From: Opitutales bacterium | GTDB taxonomy: Bacteria > Verrucomicrobiota > Verrucomicrobiia > Opitutales > UBA953 | NCBI GenBank assembly: GCA_030725715.1 | Contig: JANRFG010000032.1 | Location: 90,906 to 154,905 of the forward strand | Length of the DNA stretch: 64,000 nt | Direction: 5' to 3' | Part shown: one piece after another, positions 7,037 through 16,152 of the stretch | Layout of the letters: the number at the start of each line of letters is the position of its first letter | Position numbering within the stretch: the first letter of the stretch is position 1 | Notes under the pieces: generated by a model | Seen by the model: the letters and a program-made list of their open reading frames with translations, nothing else | Told to the model about the DNA's origin: nothing | Databases searched by the model: none | Position numbers and translations under genes: made by a program

Positions 7037-10002
7037 TACGGATGCACGATGCTTTCGTCGAGGTTGAGCACGGCGCGGGCGAGGGCGGTCCAGAGGTCCT
7101 TGTCGGCGACCTTGCGGGCGCGCTGCGCGTCGACGAAGGCCTGCATGGTCTTCGTCTCATCGGGCGCCGGCGGACGCGTGACGCAACGGCGGAGGATGAA
7201 GGCGATGCGGCCCGCGTCATCGGAGGCCGCCGTCATGGCCTTCGCGCCGAGGGCGCGGGCCGCTTCCATGAACATCTCGTCGTTGAGCAGGGTGAGGGCC
7301 TGGAGCGGGCTGTTCGAGACGTCGCGGCGGGCGATGCAGGCCTCGCCGGTGGGCGCGTCGAAGGTCGTGGCCATCGCGAACGGGGCGGTGCGCTTGATGA
7401 ACGTGTAGAGCGAACGGCGGTAGCGGTCTTCGCCTTCGCTGGGCTTCCACTCGATCCGGCCGTACGTGCCTTCGCTGGTCACGCTCGCGGGCTGGGGCGG
7501 GAAGACGCCTGGTCCGCCCATCTTGAACGAGATCAGGCCGGCGGCCTGCAGCGCGCCGTCGCGGATGACTTCGGCGTCGAGGCGGAAGCGGCTGCCACGG
7601 GCGAGCAGCAGGTTCTCGCGGTCCTTTTCGGCGAGCTCGGGCGTGACGCGCGAGGACTGGCGGTAAGTGGCGCTGGTCACGATCAGCCGGTGCAGCTTCT
7701 TCATCGACCAGCCGGTGCGCTGGAATTCGACGGCGAGCCAGTCAAGCAGCTCAGGGTGCGTCGGGGCTTCGCTCTGGTAGCCGAAGTCCTCGAGCGAGGC
7801 GACGAAGCCGCGACCGAAGAAGGCCTGCCACTGGCGGTTCACGGCCACGCGGGCGGTCAGGGGATTCTCGGGCGCGAAGAGCCAGCGGGCGAAGGTCAGG
7901 CGGTTGGCCGGGGCGTCCTTGGGCAGGCCGGGCAGGAAGGCGGGCACGCCGGGCTTCACTTCTTCGCGCGGGTTCAGGTATTCGCCGCGGTGGTAACGCA
8001 CGGTCGTCCGAGGATTGGAGGCGGGGCGCTCGCGCATGACGAGCGTGGGCTGGCCGCGCGGGATGCGCTTGCGCAGGGCGGCGAGGGCCTTGGCGTGCAC
8101 GGCGACTTCGGGCGCGGTCTCGAGGAAGCGCATGCGCAGGGCGTCGCGATCCTGCGGGGCGGCGCCGGCGAGCATGGCCTCGATCGCCGCGGGGTGACCG
8201 GTGGCGGTGGCCTGCTCGTCGGTGGTGACGGAGAGGCGGAAGTGGCCGAGCGAGCAGGAGAAGTGCTTTTCGAAGAGCATCTTCAGCGTCCAGCCGGCGG
8301 GGAGGTCGGTGGGCTTGGCGAAGCGGAAGACGGCCGTCTGACGCTGACCGTAGCCGCCCAGCACCTGCCAGCCGCTCGACATCTCGCCGTCGAGCGCGGC
8401 GGACGCGTTGTTCTTCTTCCGGGCGGCCTTGCCCTTGGCCTTGGCTTTGGCCTTCGGCGCGGCGGCGGCGTCACTGATACGGTCTTCCTCTTCGTCGTTG
8501 GTCGCGAAGGCTTCGCCGAATTCGAGACGCCGGCTGCCGTGCCAGGCTTGGAGTTCGCTGAGGAAGAAGCCGCCGAGCGGTCCTTCGTAGTTGGTCAGGC
8601 CGGGGCCGTCGTTGGGCAGGGAAGGGTGGTCGGCGACTTCGAGCCGGAGGGCGGTGACGCCTTTGTGGGCGCGATCGAAGGTGAGGTCATAGACGTCGCT
8701 CTTGCTGCTGTCGCCGCCGCCGAGGATGAAGCCGTCGGGCTGGACCTCGAGCTTCGGCATGGTGGTCTGGAGCTTGGCCGGGCGGAGCACTTCCCACTTG
8801 GAGGCCTTGGGGGCTTCGGCGGCGATCCAGGCGTCGACCTTGGGGTCGAGGGCGGCGACGCCGCCGGGGAACTTGCCGGGCAGGGACTCTTCAGCGGCGG
8901 CGATCTTGCGCGCGTGCTCGGCGACCTGCGCGGCGAGGTCGGCGGGCGGGATGTGGTAGGTCGGTTCGTCGGCGTTGTTCAGCAACGCCATGACGCCGAA
9001 GTAATCCGTGTGCAGGATCGGGTCATACTTGTGGGTGTGGCACTGCGCGCAGTTCATCGTCAGGCCCATCCAGGCCGCGCCGGTGGCGCCGACGCGGTCG
9101 ACCATCGCGTAGAAGCGGTATTCGTTAGGGTCGATGCCGCCTTCCTCGTTGAGCATCGTGTTGCGGTGGAAGCCGGTGGCGACATGGTCGTCGGGCGTGG
9201 CCCCGGGGAGGAGGTCGCCGGCGAGCTGCTTGATGCCGAACTGGTCGTAGGGCATGTCGGCGTTGAGCGCTTTCACGACCCAGTCGCGGTAAGCCCAGAT
9301 CGTGCGCGGGCGGTCCTTCTCGAAGCCGTTGGTGTCGGCGTAGCGGGCGAGGTCGAGCCACCGGCGGGCCCAGCGTTCGCCATAGCGCGGTGAGGCGAGC
9401 AGGCGGTCGACGAGTTTCTCGTAGGCGTCGGGCGACTTATCTTGGACGAAGGCGTCGGCCTCCTCGGGCGTGGGCGGCACGCCAGTGAGATCCAGCGTCA
9501 CGCGACGCACGAGGGCGTAGCGGTCGGCCTCGGGCGAAGGCTTCAGGCCGGCTTTCGCGAGGCGGTCGCGCACGAAGGCGTCGATCGGATGGACGCCGGC
9601 CTGCGGCACGGGCGCCTGCTTGGGGGCGGAGAAGGCCCAGTGAGGTTGATAGACGCCGCCTTCGGCGATCCAGGCGCGCAGGGTCGCCTTGTCTTTCGCG
9701 GACATCGGCTTCTTCGCCTCTGGCGGCGGCATGATGTCGTCCGGATCGTCGGAGAAGATGCGATGGATGACTTCGCTTTTGTCGGGCTGACCCGGGACGA
9801 TCGCGACTTCGCCGGACTTCCCTTTGCCGTAGGCGGATTCGACGAGGTCGAGGCGGAGTTTTCCTTTGCGTGAATGCTCGTCCATGCCGTGGCACGCGAA
9901 GCAGTGCTGGGCCAGGATCGGCCGGACCTCGCGGTTGAAGTCGACGGCGGACGCGGTGGCGGCGGACGCCAGAAGCAGGAATGCGGACGGAAAGCGCGGC
10001 AT
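7036..10002 (-). CDS. Planctomycete cytochrome C (PSCyt1) / DUF1549 / DUF1553 protein
   Basis: Part of ORF 7036..11568; real start is MPRFPSAFLLLASAATASAVDFNREVRPILAQHCFACHGMDEHSRKGKLRLDL (ATG 10000-10002). PHWAF...DAFVRDRLAKAGLKPSPEAD; CAQCHTHKYDPI; PENPLTARVAVNRQWQAFFG. Confidence 0.92.
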   Translation of the reverse strand: MPRFPSAFLLLASAATASAVDFNREVRPILAQHCFACHGMDEHSRKGKLRLDLVESAYGKGKSGEVAIVPGQPDKSEVIHRIFSDDPDDIMPPPEAKKPMSAKDKATLRAWIAEGGVYQPHWAFSAPKQAPVPQAGVHPIDAFVRDRLAKAGLKPSPEADRYALVRRVTLDLTGVPPTPEEADAFVQDKSPDAYEKLVDRLLASPRYGERWARRWLDLARYADTNGFEKDRPRTIWAYRDWVVKALNADMPYDQFGIKQLAGDLLPGATPDDHVATGFHRNTMLNEEGGIDPNEYRFYAMVDRVGATGAAWMGLTMNCAQCHTHKYDPILHTDYFGVMALLNNADEPTYHIPPADLAAQVAEHARKIAAAEESLPGKFPGGVAALDPKVDAWIAAEAPKASKWEVLRPAKLQTTMPKLEVQPDGFILGGGDSSKSDVYDLTFDRAHKGVTALRLEVADHPSLPNDGPGLTNYEGPLGGFFLSELQAWHGSRRLEFGEAFATNDEEEDRISDAAAAPKAKAKAKGKAARKKNNASAALDGEMSSGWQVLGGYGQRQTAVFRFAKPTDLPAGWTLKMLFEKHFSCSLGHFRLSVTTDEQATATGHPAAIEAMLAGAAPQDRDALRMRFLETAPEVAVHAKALAALRKRIPRGQPTLVMRERPASNPRTTVRYHRGEYLNPREEVKPGVPAFLPGLPKDAPANRLTFARWLFAPENPLTARVAVNRQWQAFFGRGFVASLEDFGYQSEAPTHPELLDWLAVEFQRTGWSMKKLHRLIVTSATYRQSSRVTPELAEKDRENLLLARGSRFRLDAEVIRDGALQAAGLISFKMGGPGVFPPQPASVTSEGTYGRIEWKPSEGEDRYRRSLYTFIKRTAPFAMATTFDAPTGEACIARRDVSNSPLQALTLLNDEMFMEAARALGAKAMTAASDDAGRIAFILRRCVTRPPAPDETKTMQAFVDAQRARKVADKDLWTALARAVLNLDESIVHP

Positions 10003-10134
10003 GGGGGCGGGGGTGAACGGCCGGGGGTGTGACCGACCAAGATAAGACACTCTAGACCGTCCGGGGTTGCGAGCAATTAGCAGGCGGGGTTTGGCGGTTG
10101 CGGGCCCATGACAGGCGGCTAATCTCGCGATTTC

Positions 10135-11193
10135 GTGCCCCGCTTCTCCCTCATTTTCTGTCTTATCGCCATAGGGGTGTCCGGCGCCGACGGCCCGACG
10201 TCGGGCGATGGTTCGCAGCAGAAATGGCGGCTGGCGCTGGGCTCCCCGAGGTCGACTTTCGGTCAGGCTGGTCCGGCAGAGCGGGTCGAGTCCTTCGACA
10301 CTCCGGATTTCCGGGCGCAGCTGTTTCGCCAGCGTACCGGTCCGGAGACCTGGCAGCGGATTCTCATCCTGAAGCCTCTGCGGCTCGAGGGCCGGACCGC
10401 CGGAGTCGTCGTGCCGTTCTACGACCCCGATCGGATGTGCGGTTACGATCTGCGGACGAAGCAACGGCTCGGACCGGAGCGGAATACGGCTTTCTTCGGT
10501 CTGCATCTCGTGCGGCAGGGCTACGTCGTCGCCGCGGTCGAAGCTTATCCGTTCAACCTGCTGACGCCGGAGGAGCAGAAGGCGAGCAAGGGCGGGATGG
10601 GCGTCTGGCGTGACGCCGCGGCCAAACTCGCCCGACAGGAGCCCGGATGGACGGGCATGGGTAAGCTCACCCATGACACGCTCTTGGCGGCCGATCTCCT
10701 GGCGGCGGATGCGCAGGTCGACTCGGCTCGTCTCGCGGTGATGGGGCATTCGCTCGGCGGCAAGATGGCCTTCTACGCCGGCTGCCTGGATCCGCGCTTC
10801 AAGGCGATCATCGCGAGTGATTTCGGCCTGGCGTGGGATTCTTCCAATTGGGGCGACGCTTGGTATTTCGGTGACAAGCTGAAGGCCATGCGCGCGGACG
10901 GTCTTTCCCAGGAACAGCTGCTCGCCTTCTATGCTCCGCCGTTCTTCCTGATTGCCGGACAATACGACAGCGAGGCGACGTGCGGCCCTTTGTTGGACGC
11001 GGCCCGCAAGACACGGGAGCTCACGGGTCGGGCGGGCGGTATCGAGATCTTCGACCACCATTCCGGACACCAGCCGACGTGGCCCTCGTTGAAGGCCGCC
11101 TATGTCTGGCTGGCTCGGCGGATGGACATGCCTGCTCCCGACTTCGGGCACCTCGACGCGCTCGCCCGCGACCAAGCGAAGGCCGCCAAGTAG
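10135..11193 (+). CDS. Secreted alpha/beta hydrolase (dienelactone-hydrolase / acetyl-xylan-esterase-like)
   Basis: Signal-like N-terminus MPRFSLIFCLIAIGVSGADG; LAVMGHSLGGKMAFYAGCLDPRFKAIIASDFG nucleophile elbow; IAGQYDSEATCGP and HHSGHQP late motifs. Confidence 0.85.
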   Translation: MPRFSLIFCLIAIGVSGADGPTSGDGSQQKWRLALGSPRSTFGQAGPAERVESFDTPDFRAQLFRQRTGPETWQRILILKPLRLEGRTAGVVVPFYDPDRMCGYDLRTKQRLGPERNTAFFGLHLVRQGYVVAAVEAYPFNLLTPEEQKASKGGMGVWRDAAAKLARQEPGWTGMGKLTHDTLLAADLLAADAQVDSARLAVMGHSLGGKMAFYAGCLDPRFKAIIASDFGLAWDSSNWGDAWYFGDKLKAMRADGLSQEQLLAFYAPPFFLIAGQYDSEATCGPLLDAARKTRELTGRAGGIEIFDHHSGHQPTWPSLKAAYVWLARRMDMPAPDFGHLDALARDQAKAAK

Positions 11194-11197
11194 GCGC

Positions 11198-12622
11198 TCA
11201 CTTCTTTTTCTTCTTCGCGCCGGCTTTGCCGGATGCCGCGCCGAGCGCGGGGCCGTTGTCGGCCGGCAGGGAGCGATGCCAGGCGAGCACCGCGGACGTG
11301 AGGCGCGCGACGACGGCCGGTTCGCGGGCCGCGAGGTCGGTCGTTTCGCCCTGATCCTTGGCCAGGTCGTACAGGAGCGGCTTCGAGCCATCGTACTCAC
11401 AGAGGAGTTTCCAATCGCCCTCGCGGATCGCGAGGTCGGGCTGAGGGGTCGCCAGCGCGGGCGCCCATGTCTTCCGGTCGGGTGGGCGCCGCCAGCAGAG
11501 CGACCTTGGGGGGACGGGGGAAGTGCCGCCCAGCAGGGTCGCCGATAGGTCGACGCCGTCGAGTCCATCGGGGGCAGGCAGCCCGGCCATTCGGGTCAGC
11601 GAGGGAGCCAGGTCCATGGCGGCGAAGACCGAGGCAGCGTCGGTGCCGCCGATCCGTTCCTTAGCCATGCGCCCAGGAGCCCAGACGATGAGCGAAGAAC
11701 GGAGGCCGCCTTCGAAGATCTGCGTCTTGCTGCCGCGGAATGGCCCGGCGCTGCCGGCGCCGGGTTCGGGTCCGTTATCAGAGCAAATGATGAAGACCGT
11801 GTTGGCACGGAGAGCGGGGTCGGCGCGGACGCGTTCGAAAAGTCGGCCGAGTTGGCGATCCATCTCCTCCAGCACGGCGAGGTAGATCCGGTGTTTTTCC
11901 GGCGACCATTTCTCCAGCGGAGGGAAGTAGGGGCTGTGGACGTCGTCGGGCCAGAGGTCGACGTAGAAGGGCTGACCTTTCGCCGCGGCGGCGTCGATGA
12001 ACTTCAGGGCGGCATCCGCGTAGCCGGTCGTGATCTCGGTGCGGTTCATCCAGGTCACCGGGCCGCCGAGGCGTTCGGCGTCGGCCCAGATCTTCTTCGG
12101 CTCCTGGTCGCCGGGCTTGCGCGTGAGCGGGAGGAGTTTCGGCCCCATCCCTTCGAAGTTGGTGAGCGATGTATCGTAACCGTAGGCCGTGATCGCGGGG
12201 GCGTCGTCGACGTCGCGCTGGCCGCCGAGATGCCATTTGCCGAAGTGTCCGGTGGCGTAGCCGCCGGCCTGCAGGGTACGCGCGAGCGAAGGCGCCCGGG
12301 GGTCGAGCCACTGGGCGTTGCCTTTGGCTTCGTTGGCCGCCCGGAACTCGAGATAGGAGTTGATCCGCCAGCGCTGCGGATATTGTCCGGTGACGAAGGC
12401 GCACCGCGAAGGGGAGCAGATCGGTGAGTTGACGTAGAACTGCTCGAAGCGCAGGCCCTCGGCGGCCAGCCGGTCGATGTTCGGGGTCTTCGCCTCCGTA
12501 TTCCCGAAGCAGGAGAAGTCGCCCCAGCCCATGTCGTCGATGAGCACGAAGACGAAGTTGGGCTTCTTCGGTTCCGCGGCGCCCAGGAGCAGGGCGGAGG
12601 CGAGCAGGCAGAGGAAGCGCAT
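11198..12622 (-). CDS. Sulfatase
   Basis: KKPNFVFVLIDDMGWGDFSCFG; NSPICSPSRCAFVTGQYPQRW; HFGKWHLGG; Lys-rich C-terminus GKAGAKKKKK. Confidence 0.94.
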   Translation of the reverse strand: MRFLCLLASALLLGAAEPKKPNFVFVLIDDMGWGDFSCFGNTEAKTPNIDRLAAEGLRFEQFYVNSPICSPSRCAFVTGQYPQRWRINSYLEFRAANEAKGNAQWLDPRAPSLARTLQAGGYATGHFGKWHLGGQRDVDDAPAITAYGYDTSLTNFEGMGPKLLPLTRKPGDQEPKKIWADAERLGGPVTWMNRTEITTGYADAALKFIDAAAAKGQPFYVDLWPDDVHSPYFPPLEKWSPEKHRIYLAVLEEMDRQLGRLFERVRADPALRANTVFIICSDNGPEPGAGSAGPFRGSKTQIFEGGLRSSLIVWAPGRMAKERIGGTDAASVFAAMDLAPSLTRMAGLPAPDGLDGVDLSATLLGGTSPVPPRSLCWRRPPDRKTWAPALATPQPDLAIREGDWKLLCEYDGSKPLLYDLAKDQGETTDLAAREPAVVARLTSAVLAWHRSLPADNGPALGAASGKAGAKKKKK

Positions 12623-12625
12623 GGC

Positions 12626-13969
12626 TTAGCGCACGCCCGAGGGTGCGGCGTCCCGGAGCAGTTCGGCGAGCCGGGCGCGCATGGCTTTGACGCGTTCGGG
12701 CTGAGCGTCGGCGAGGTTCTTGGCTTCGCCGGGGTCGGCGGAGAGGTCGTACAAGGCCACAGGCTCGTATTTGCCGACTGTCTTCTTCCCTTTCTTCTTC
12801 CCTGGTGGCGCGCCGTCGGCGGCACCGCCGTCGACGATCAGTTTCCAGTCGCCCATCCGGACCGCGGCGCGGGAGGGGCCTTGGGTCGATACCGAGAGGA
12901 TGGCGTCGTGGGGCGAGGCGGCCTGCTTGGTCAGCATGGGCCAGACGTCGAGTCCGTCGACGGGCAGTTTCTGTTCGAGGGAGCCGCCGGCCTGCTTGAT
13001 CAGGGTCGGATACCAGTCGACCATGTGCATCGGCTGGCGGATGCGCTGTCCGGCCGGGATGCGGCCCGGCCACGTGGCGAAGGCCGCGGCGCGGACGCCG
13101 CCTTCGAAGATCGAGCCTTTGAAGTCACGGAGCGGGGTATTGTCGCCCGGGGGCGGCCCGCCGTTGTCGCTGGAGAAGACGATGAGCGTATTCTCCAGAC
13201 GGCCGGCCTGCTTGAGCGCCGCTTCGATCTGGCCGATGGCTTCATCGACCGCGGCGAGCATGCCCGCGAGCTTCTGGCGATTACCTTTCAGGTGGGCGTA
13301 GGGCTTGAGATAGCTATCCGGGACCTGGAAGGGGCTGTGGACGCCGTTGAAGGGCACGTAGAGAAAGAGGGGTTTGGCTTGGTCTCCTGCCGCGATGACC
13401 TTGCAGGCTTCCTTGGCGATCAGGTGCGTCGTGTAGCCCTCTTCCTTGAGCGGCTCGCCGTTGCGATACCAGTCGCGCTTGTTCATCCGTTCGTGGGTGA
13501 AGTAATCGAGCATCCCGAAGAAGTGGCCATACTGGTGATCGAACCCGCGGGCGTTGGGCTGGTAGGCTTTCTCGAATTCGCCGAGGTGCCACTTCCCCGT
13601 GAGCGCGGTGCGATACCCGGCCGAGCGCAGGGCATCGGCCAGCGTACGTTCGGCGAGAGGCAGGCCCCAGGGCGCTCCGGGTGAGACGATCGTATAGACG
13701 CCGGTATGCGTCGGGTAGCGACCGGTCAGCAGGGTGGAGCGAGTCGGCGAGCAGACCGGCTGGACGTAATGGTTCTCGATGATCGTGCCGCCCTGGGCGA
13801 GCCGGTCGATATTCGGCGTCTTGATCTCCTTGCCGCCGTTGAAGCCGCAATCGGCATAGCCGAGGTCATCGATCAGGAAGAAGACGATGTCCGGCTGCTT
13901 CGTCGTCTGAGCCGAAGCGAGGCCGGCGCAGAGGCAGGCGAGTCCGGTCAGGAGGGCAGGGAGGCTCAT
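12626..13969 (-). CDS. Sulfatase (arylsulfatase A-like)
   Basis: KQPDIVFFLIDDLGYADCGFNGG; QPVCSPTRSTLLTGRYPTHTG; LTGKWHLGEF; VFSSDNGGPP. Confidence 0.95.
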   Translation of the reverse strand: MSLPALLTGLACLCAGLASAQTTKQPDIVFFLIDDLGYADCGFNGGKEIKTPNIDRLAQGGTIIENHYVQPVCSPTRSTLLTGRYPTHTGVYTIVSPGAPWGLPLAERTLADALRSAGYRTALTGKWHLGEFEKAYQPNARGFDHQYGHFFGMLDYFTHERMNKRDWYRNGEPLKEEGYTTHLIAKEACKVIAAGDQAKPLFLYVPFNGVHSPFQVPDSYLKPYAHLKGNRQKLAGMLAAVDEAIGQIEAALKQAGRLENTLIVFSSDNGGPPPGDNTPLRDFKGSIFEGGVRAAAFATWPGRIPAGQRIRQPMHMVDWYPTLIKQAGGSLEQKLPVDGLDVWPMLTKQAASPHDAILSVSTQGPSRAAVRMGDWKLIVDGGAADGAPPGKKKGKKTVGKYEPVALYDLSADPGEAKNLADAQPERVKAMRARLAELLRDAAPSGVR

Positions 13970-14027
13970 GGGGTATCCCTAGTGAACACCCCTCATGCCC
14001 AAAGGTTGAGCCTAAAACGCCTTCAGC

Positions 14028-16097
14028 TCACTTCTTTGCCGGCAGCCACTGCACGGCGTCGACGATCACGTGGCCGTCGGTGCCGGCGTTGCCGATCTCG
14101 ACCCAGCCGGCCTGACCGGCGCTGAATTCGAAGGTGCCGACGACATGGAAGAGGCCGTCGATGGCGGGCTTGAGCTTCTGGTTGACGAGGACCTTGGCTT
14201 CGCCGTTGGCATGACGGATCGTCACGGGGACGTTCGTGGCGCGGTTGCCGTTGATGCTGTAGGAGATGGCGACGCGGTAGGAGCCGGCGGCGGGCAGGGC
14301 GGGGACGTAGCGGGCGGTCATCATGCCTTTCTCGGCGTTGCCGTCGTGACGATAGCCGTCGCCGACATAGCGAGGGCTGGTGTGTCCAGTGGCTTCGAAG
14401 CCCTTGAGCGCGGCGGCGGTGTCATCCACGACGACACCCGGAAGCTTTGCCTTGTCCACGCCATGGGCGCCGCCCGTCGCGGCGGCTGGAATGAAGTCGA
14501 GGACCTGGCCGGCGGCGAGGAGGCGTTCCTTGAGCGCACCGTAGTCAACGGCCTGGACGGTGGTGCCGCGTTCGATGGCGAGGCCGGCGGCGGTGGCGGC
14601 GGACTGGCCCATGACCATGAAGACCGGCTCCATGCGGATCGAGCCGTAGGCGATGTGGCTGGCGCTCAGGCAGACCGGCACGAGCAGGTTGGTGCATTCG
14701 GAGGCGCGCGGGCGGATGCTGCGGTAGCTGACGGGGTAGGGCTTGCTGCCGACCTGGACGTCGCCTTCGTTGCGCACGAAGCCTTCCTTGGTCACGAAGC
14801 GCTGGATGTGGTGCGAGTCCATCTGGTAGGCTCCCATGCCGACGGAATCCTCGATGGTCTCGACCCGGCGGCAGTTCTTCTCGGACATCACGTAATCGGA
14901 GACCATGCGGCGGGCTTCGCGGACATAAAGCTGGCGGGGCCAGTTGCCGTTGTCCTTGAACTCATCCTTCGCGAGGCCGAGCTTCTGGAAGGCCAGGCGT
15001 ATCTTCTCCGGCACGCGCGGGTGATGGGCGTAGGTCCACATCAGGCCTTTCTGCCAGTCTTCGTGGGCCTGCCAGATCTTGGCACGGGTGGCGTAGTCGG
15101 CCTCGGCGTAATCCCAGTTCTGGCCGATGAAGTCGGTGCTGATGGCGAAGTTGTTATTGGTGTCCGTCTTGCGGTTGGGCATCCCTACCGGATTCCAGGA
15201 GTTGCGGTCTTCGCCGGCCTCGACGTTGCGGAGCGCGAGCTCGTACCAGCGTTCATCGTAGTTGGCCGGCTTCTCCCAGTCGCGGCGGTTCTCCGGGACG
15301 TCCGTCGTGCACATGCGGAAGTTGTAGGCCTGCACCTTGCGGTCGCCGGAGCCGTCGGGGCCGGGGATTTCCTTCCCGATGCCGGGCAGCAGGCCGCTGG
15401 CGGGGTCGCCTTTCTTCACGTAAGGATCGACTTCGACCTTGAACTGATGGGAGCGCGCATGGCCGACCTGCACGCCGTTGAGCGTCTCGCCGTAGGTGAC
15501 GTTGGCTTCGCGGCCGACATGAAAGCTGACGCCCGCCTTGGCCATCAGGTCGCCTTCATAGGTCGCGTCGATGAACATCTTGCCCGAGAACTCGCGGCCG
15601 CTCTCCATGACGATCTTCACGATGCGCGCGCCGTCCTTGATCACGCCCTTCTTGAGGTCGAGACGTTCGCCGAAGACCACGGTCACCTTGTCGCCGGCGG
15701 CCTTGAGCATCCGGTCATAGACCGCGGAGGCCACGTGGGGCTCGAACGTCCACATCGTGCCTTCGTCGGCGATGTTGCCGTTAGGACGCTTGGAGAAGTA
15801 AGCCTCGCGCGTCTGATGGACCCACTTGGAGGGGTCGGCGTAATACGTGCCGATGCCCGTGTAGAATTCGCGGGAGATGCCGCCGATGGCCTTCTTGTTG
15901 CCGATATCAGTGGCGCCGAGGCCGCCGGTGGTCAGGCCGCCGAGGAACTGCGTCGGCTCGATGAGCACGGCCGTCCGGCCTTCGCGGGCCGCCTGGATGG
16001 CCGCGGTGATGCCGCCGGAGGTGCCGCCGTAGATGACGATGTCCTGGGCGGGGAGGGCGGCGGTCAGGCCAAGCAGGGCGAGCAGCAGGGAGCGCAT
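14028..16097 (-). CDS. FAD-dependent oxidoreductase with C-terminal golvesin/Xly-CBM-like domain
   Basis: ORF 14028..16169, likely start MRSLLLALLGLTAALPAQ (ATG 16095-16097). DIVIYGGTSGGITAAIQAAREGRTAVLIEPTQFLGGLTTGGLGATD; C-terminal VIVDAVQWLPAKK. Confidence 0.88.
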   Translation of the reverse strand: MRSLLLALLGLTAALPAQDIVIYGGTSGGITAAIQAAREGRTAVLIEPTQFLGGLTTGGLGATDIGNKKAIGGISREFYTGIGTYYADPSKWVHQTREAYFSKRPNGNIADEGTMWTFEPHVASAVYDRMLKAAGDKVTVVFGERLDLKKGVIKDGARIVKIVMESGREFSGKMFIDATYEGDLMAKAGVSFHVGREANVTYGETLNGVQVGHARSHQFKVEVDPYVKKGDPASGLLPGIGKEIPGPDGSGDRKVQAYNFRMCTTDVPENRRDWEKPANYDERWYELALRNVEAGEDRNSWNPVGMPNRKTDTNNNFAISTDFIGQNWDYAEADYATRAKIWQAHEDWQKGLMWTYAHHPRVPEKIRLAFQKLGLAKDEFKDNGNWPRQLYVREARRMVSDYVMSEKNCRRVETIEDSVGMGAYQMDSHHIQRFVTKEGFVRNEGDVQVGSKPYPVSYRSIRPRASECTNLLVPVCLSASHIAYGSIRMEPVFMVMGQSAATAAGLAIERGTTVQAVDYGALKERLLAAGQVLDFIPAAATGGAHGVDKAKLPGVVVDDTAAALKGFEATGHTSPRYVGDGYRHDGNAEKGMMTARYVPALPAAGSYRVAISYSINGNRATNVPVTIRHANGEAKVLVNQKLKPAIDGLFHVVGTFEFSAGQAGWVEIGNAGTDGHVIVDAVQWLPAKK

Positions 16098-16152
16098 GGG
16101 GGTTGGGCTGATGTCAGCCGAATCCCTCGTGCCTGCAATCCCGTTCCGAGGC

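Noticed and set aside
6952-9393. Long plus-strand ORF (813 aa) antisense to the DUF1553 gene
   Set aside because: Composition is typical antisense GC-rich translation (G/R/A/V/E/H-rich, no recognisable domain) and the minus strand has clear cytochrome/DUF1549/DUF1553 motifs.
10003-11568. N-terminal extension of ORF 7036..11568 (about 520 aa)
   Set aside because: A strong signal peptide and cytochrome start at 10002; the upstream part is out-of-frame overlap with the plus-strand hydrolase and the next sulfatase.
12055-12825. Arg/Pro/Ser-rich minus-strand ORF (256 aa), and 11778..13073 (431 aa), overlapping sulfatases
   Set aside because: Alternative-frame translations of sulfatase genes, low complexity and crossing the gene junction.
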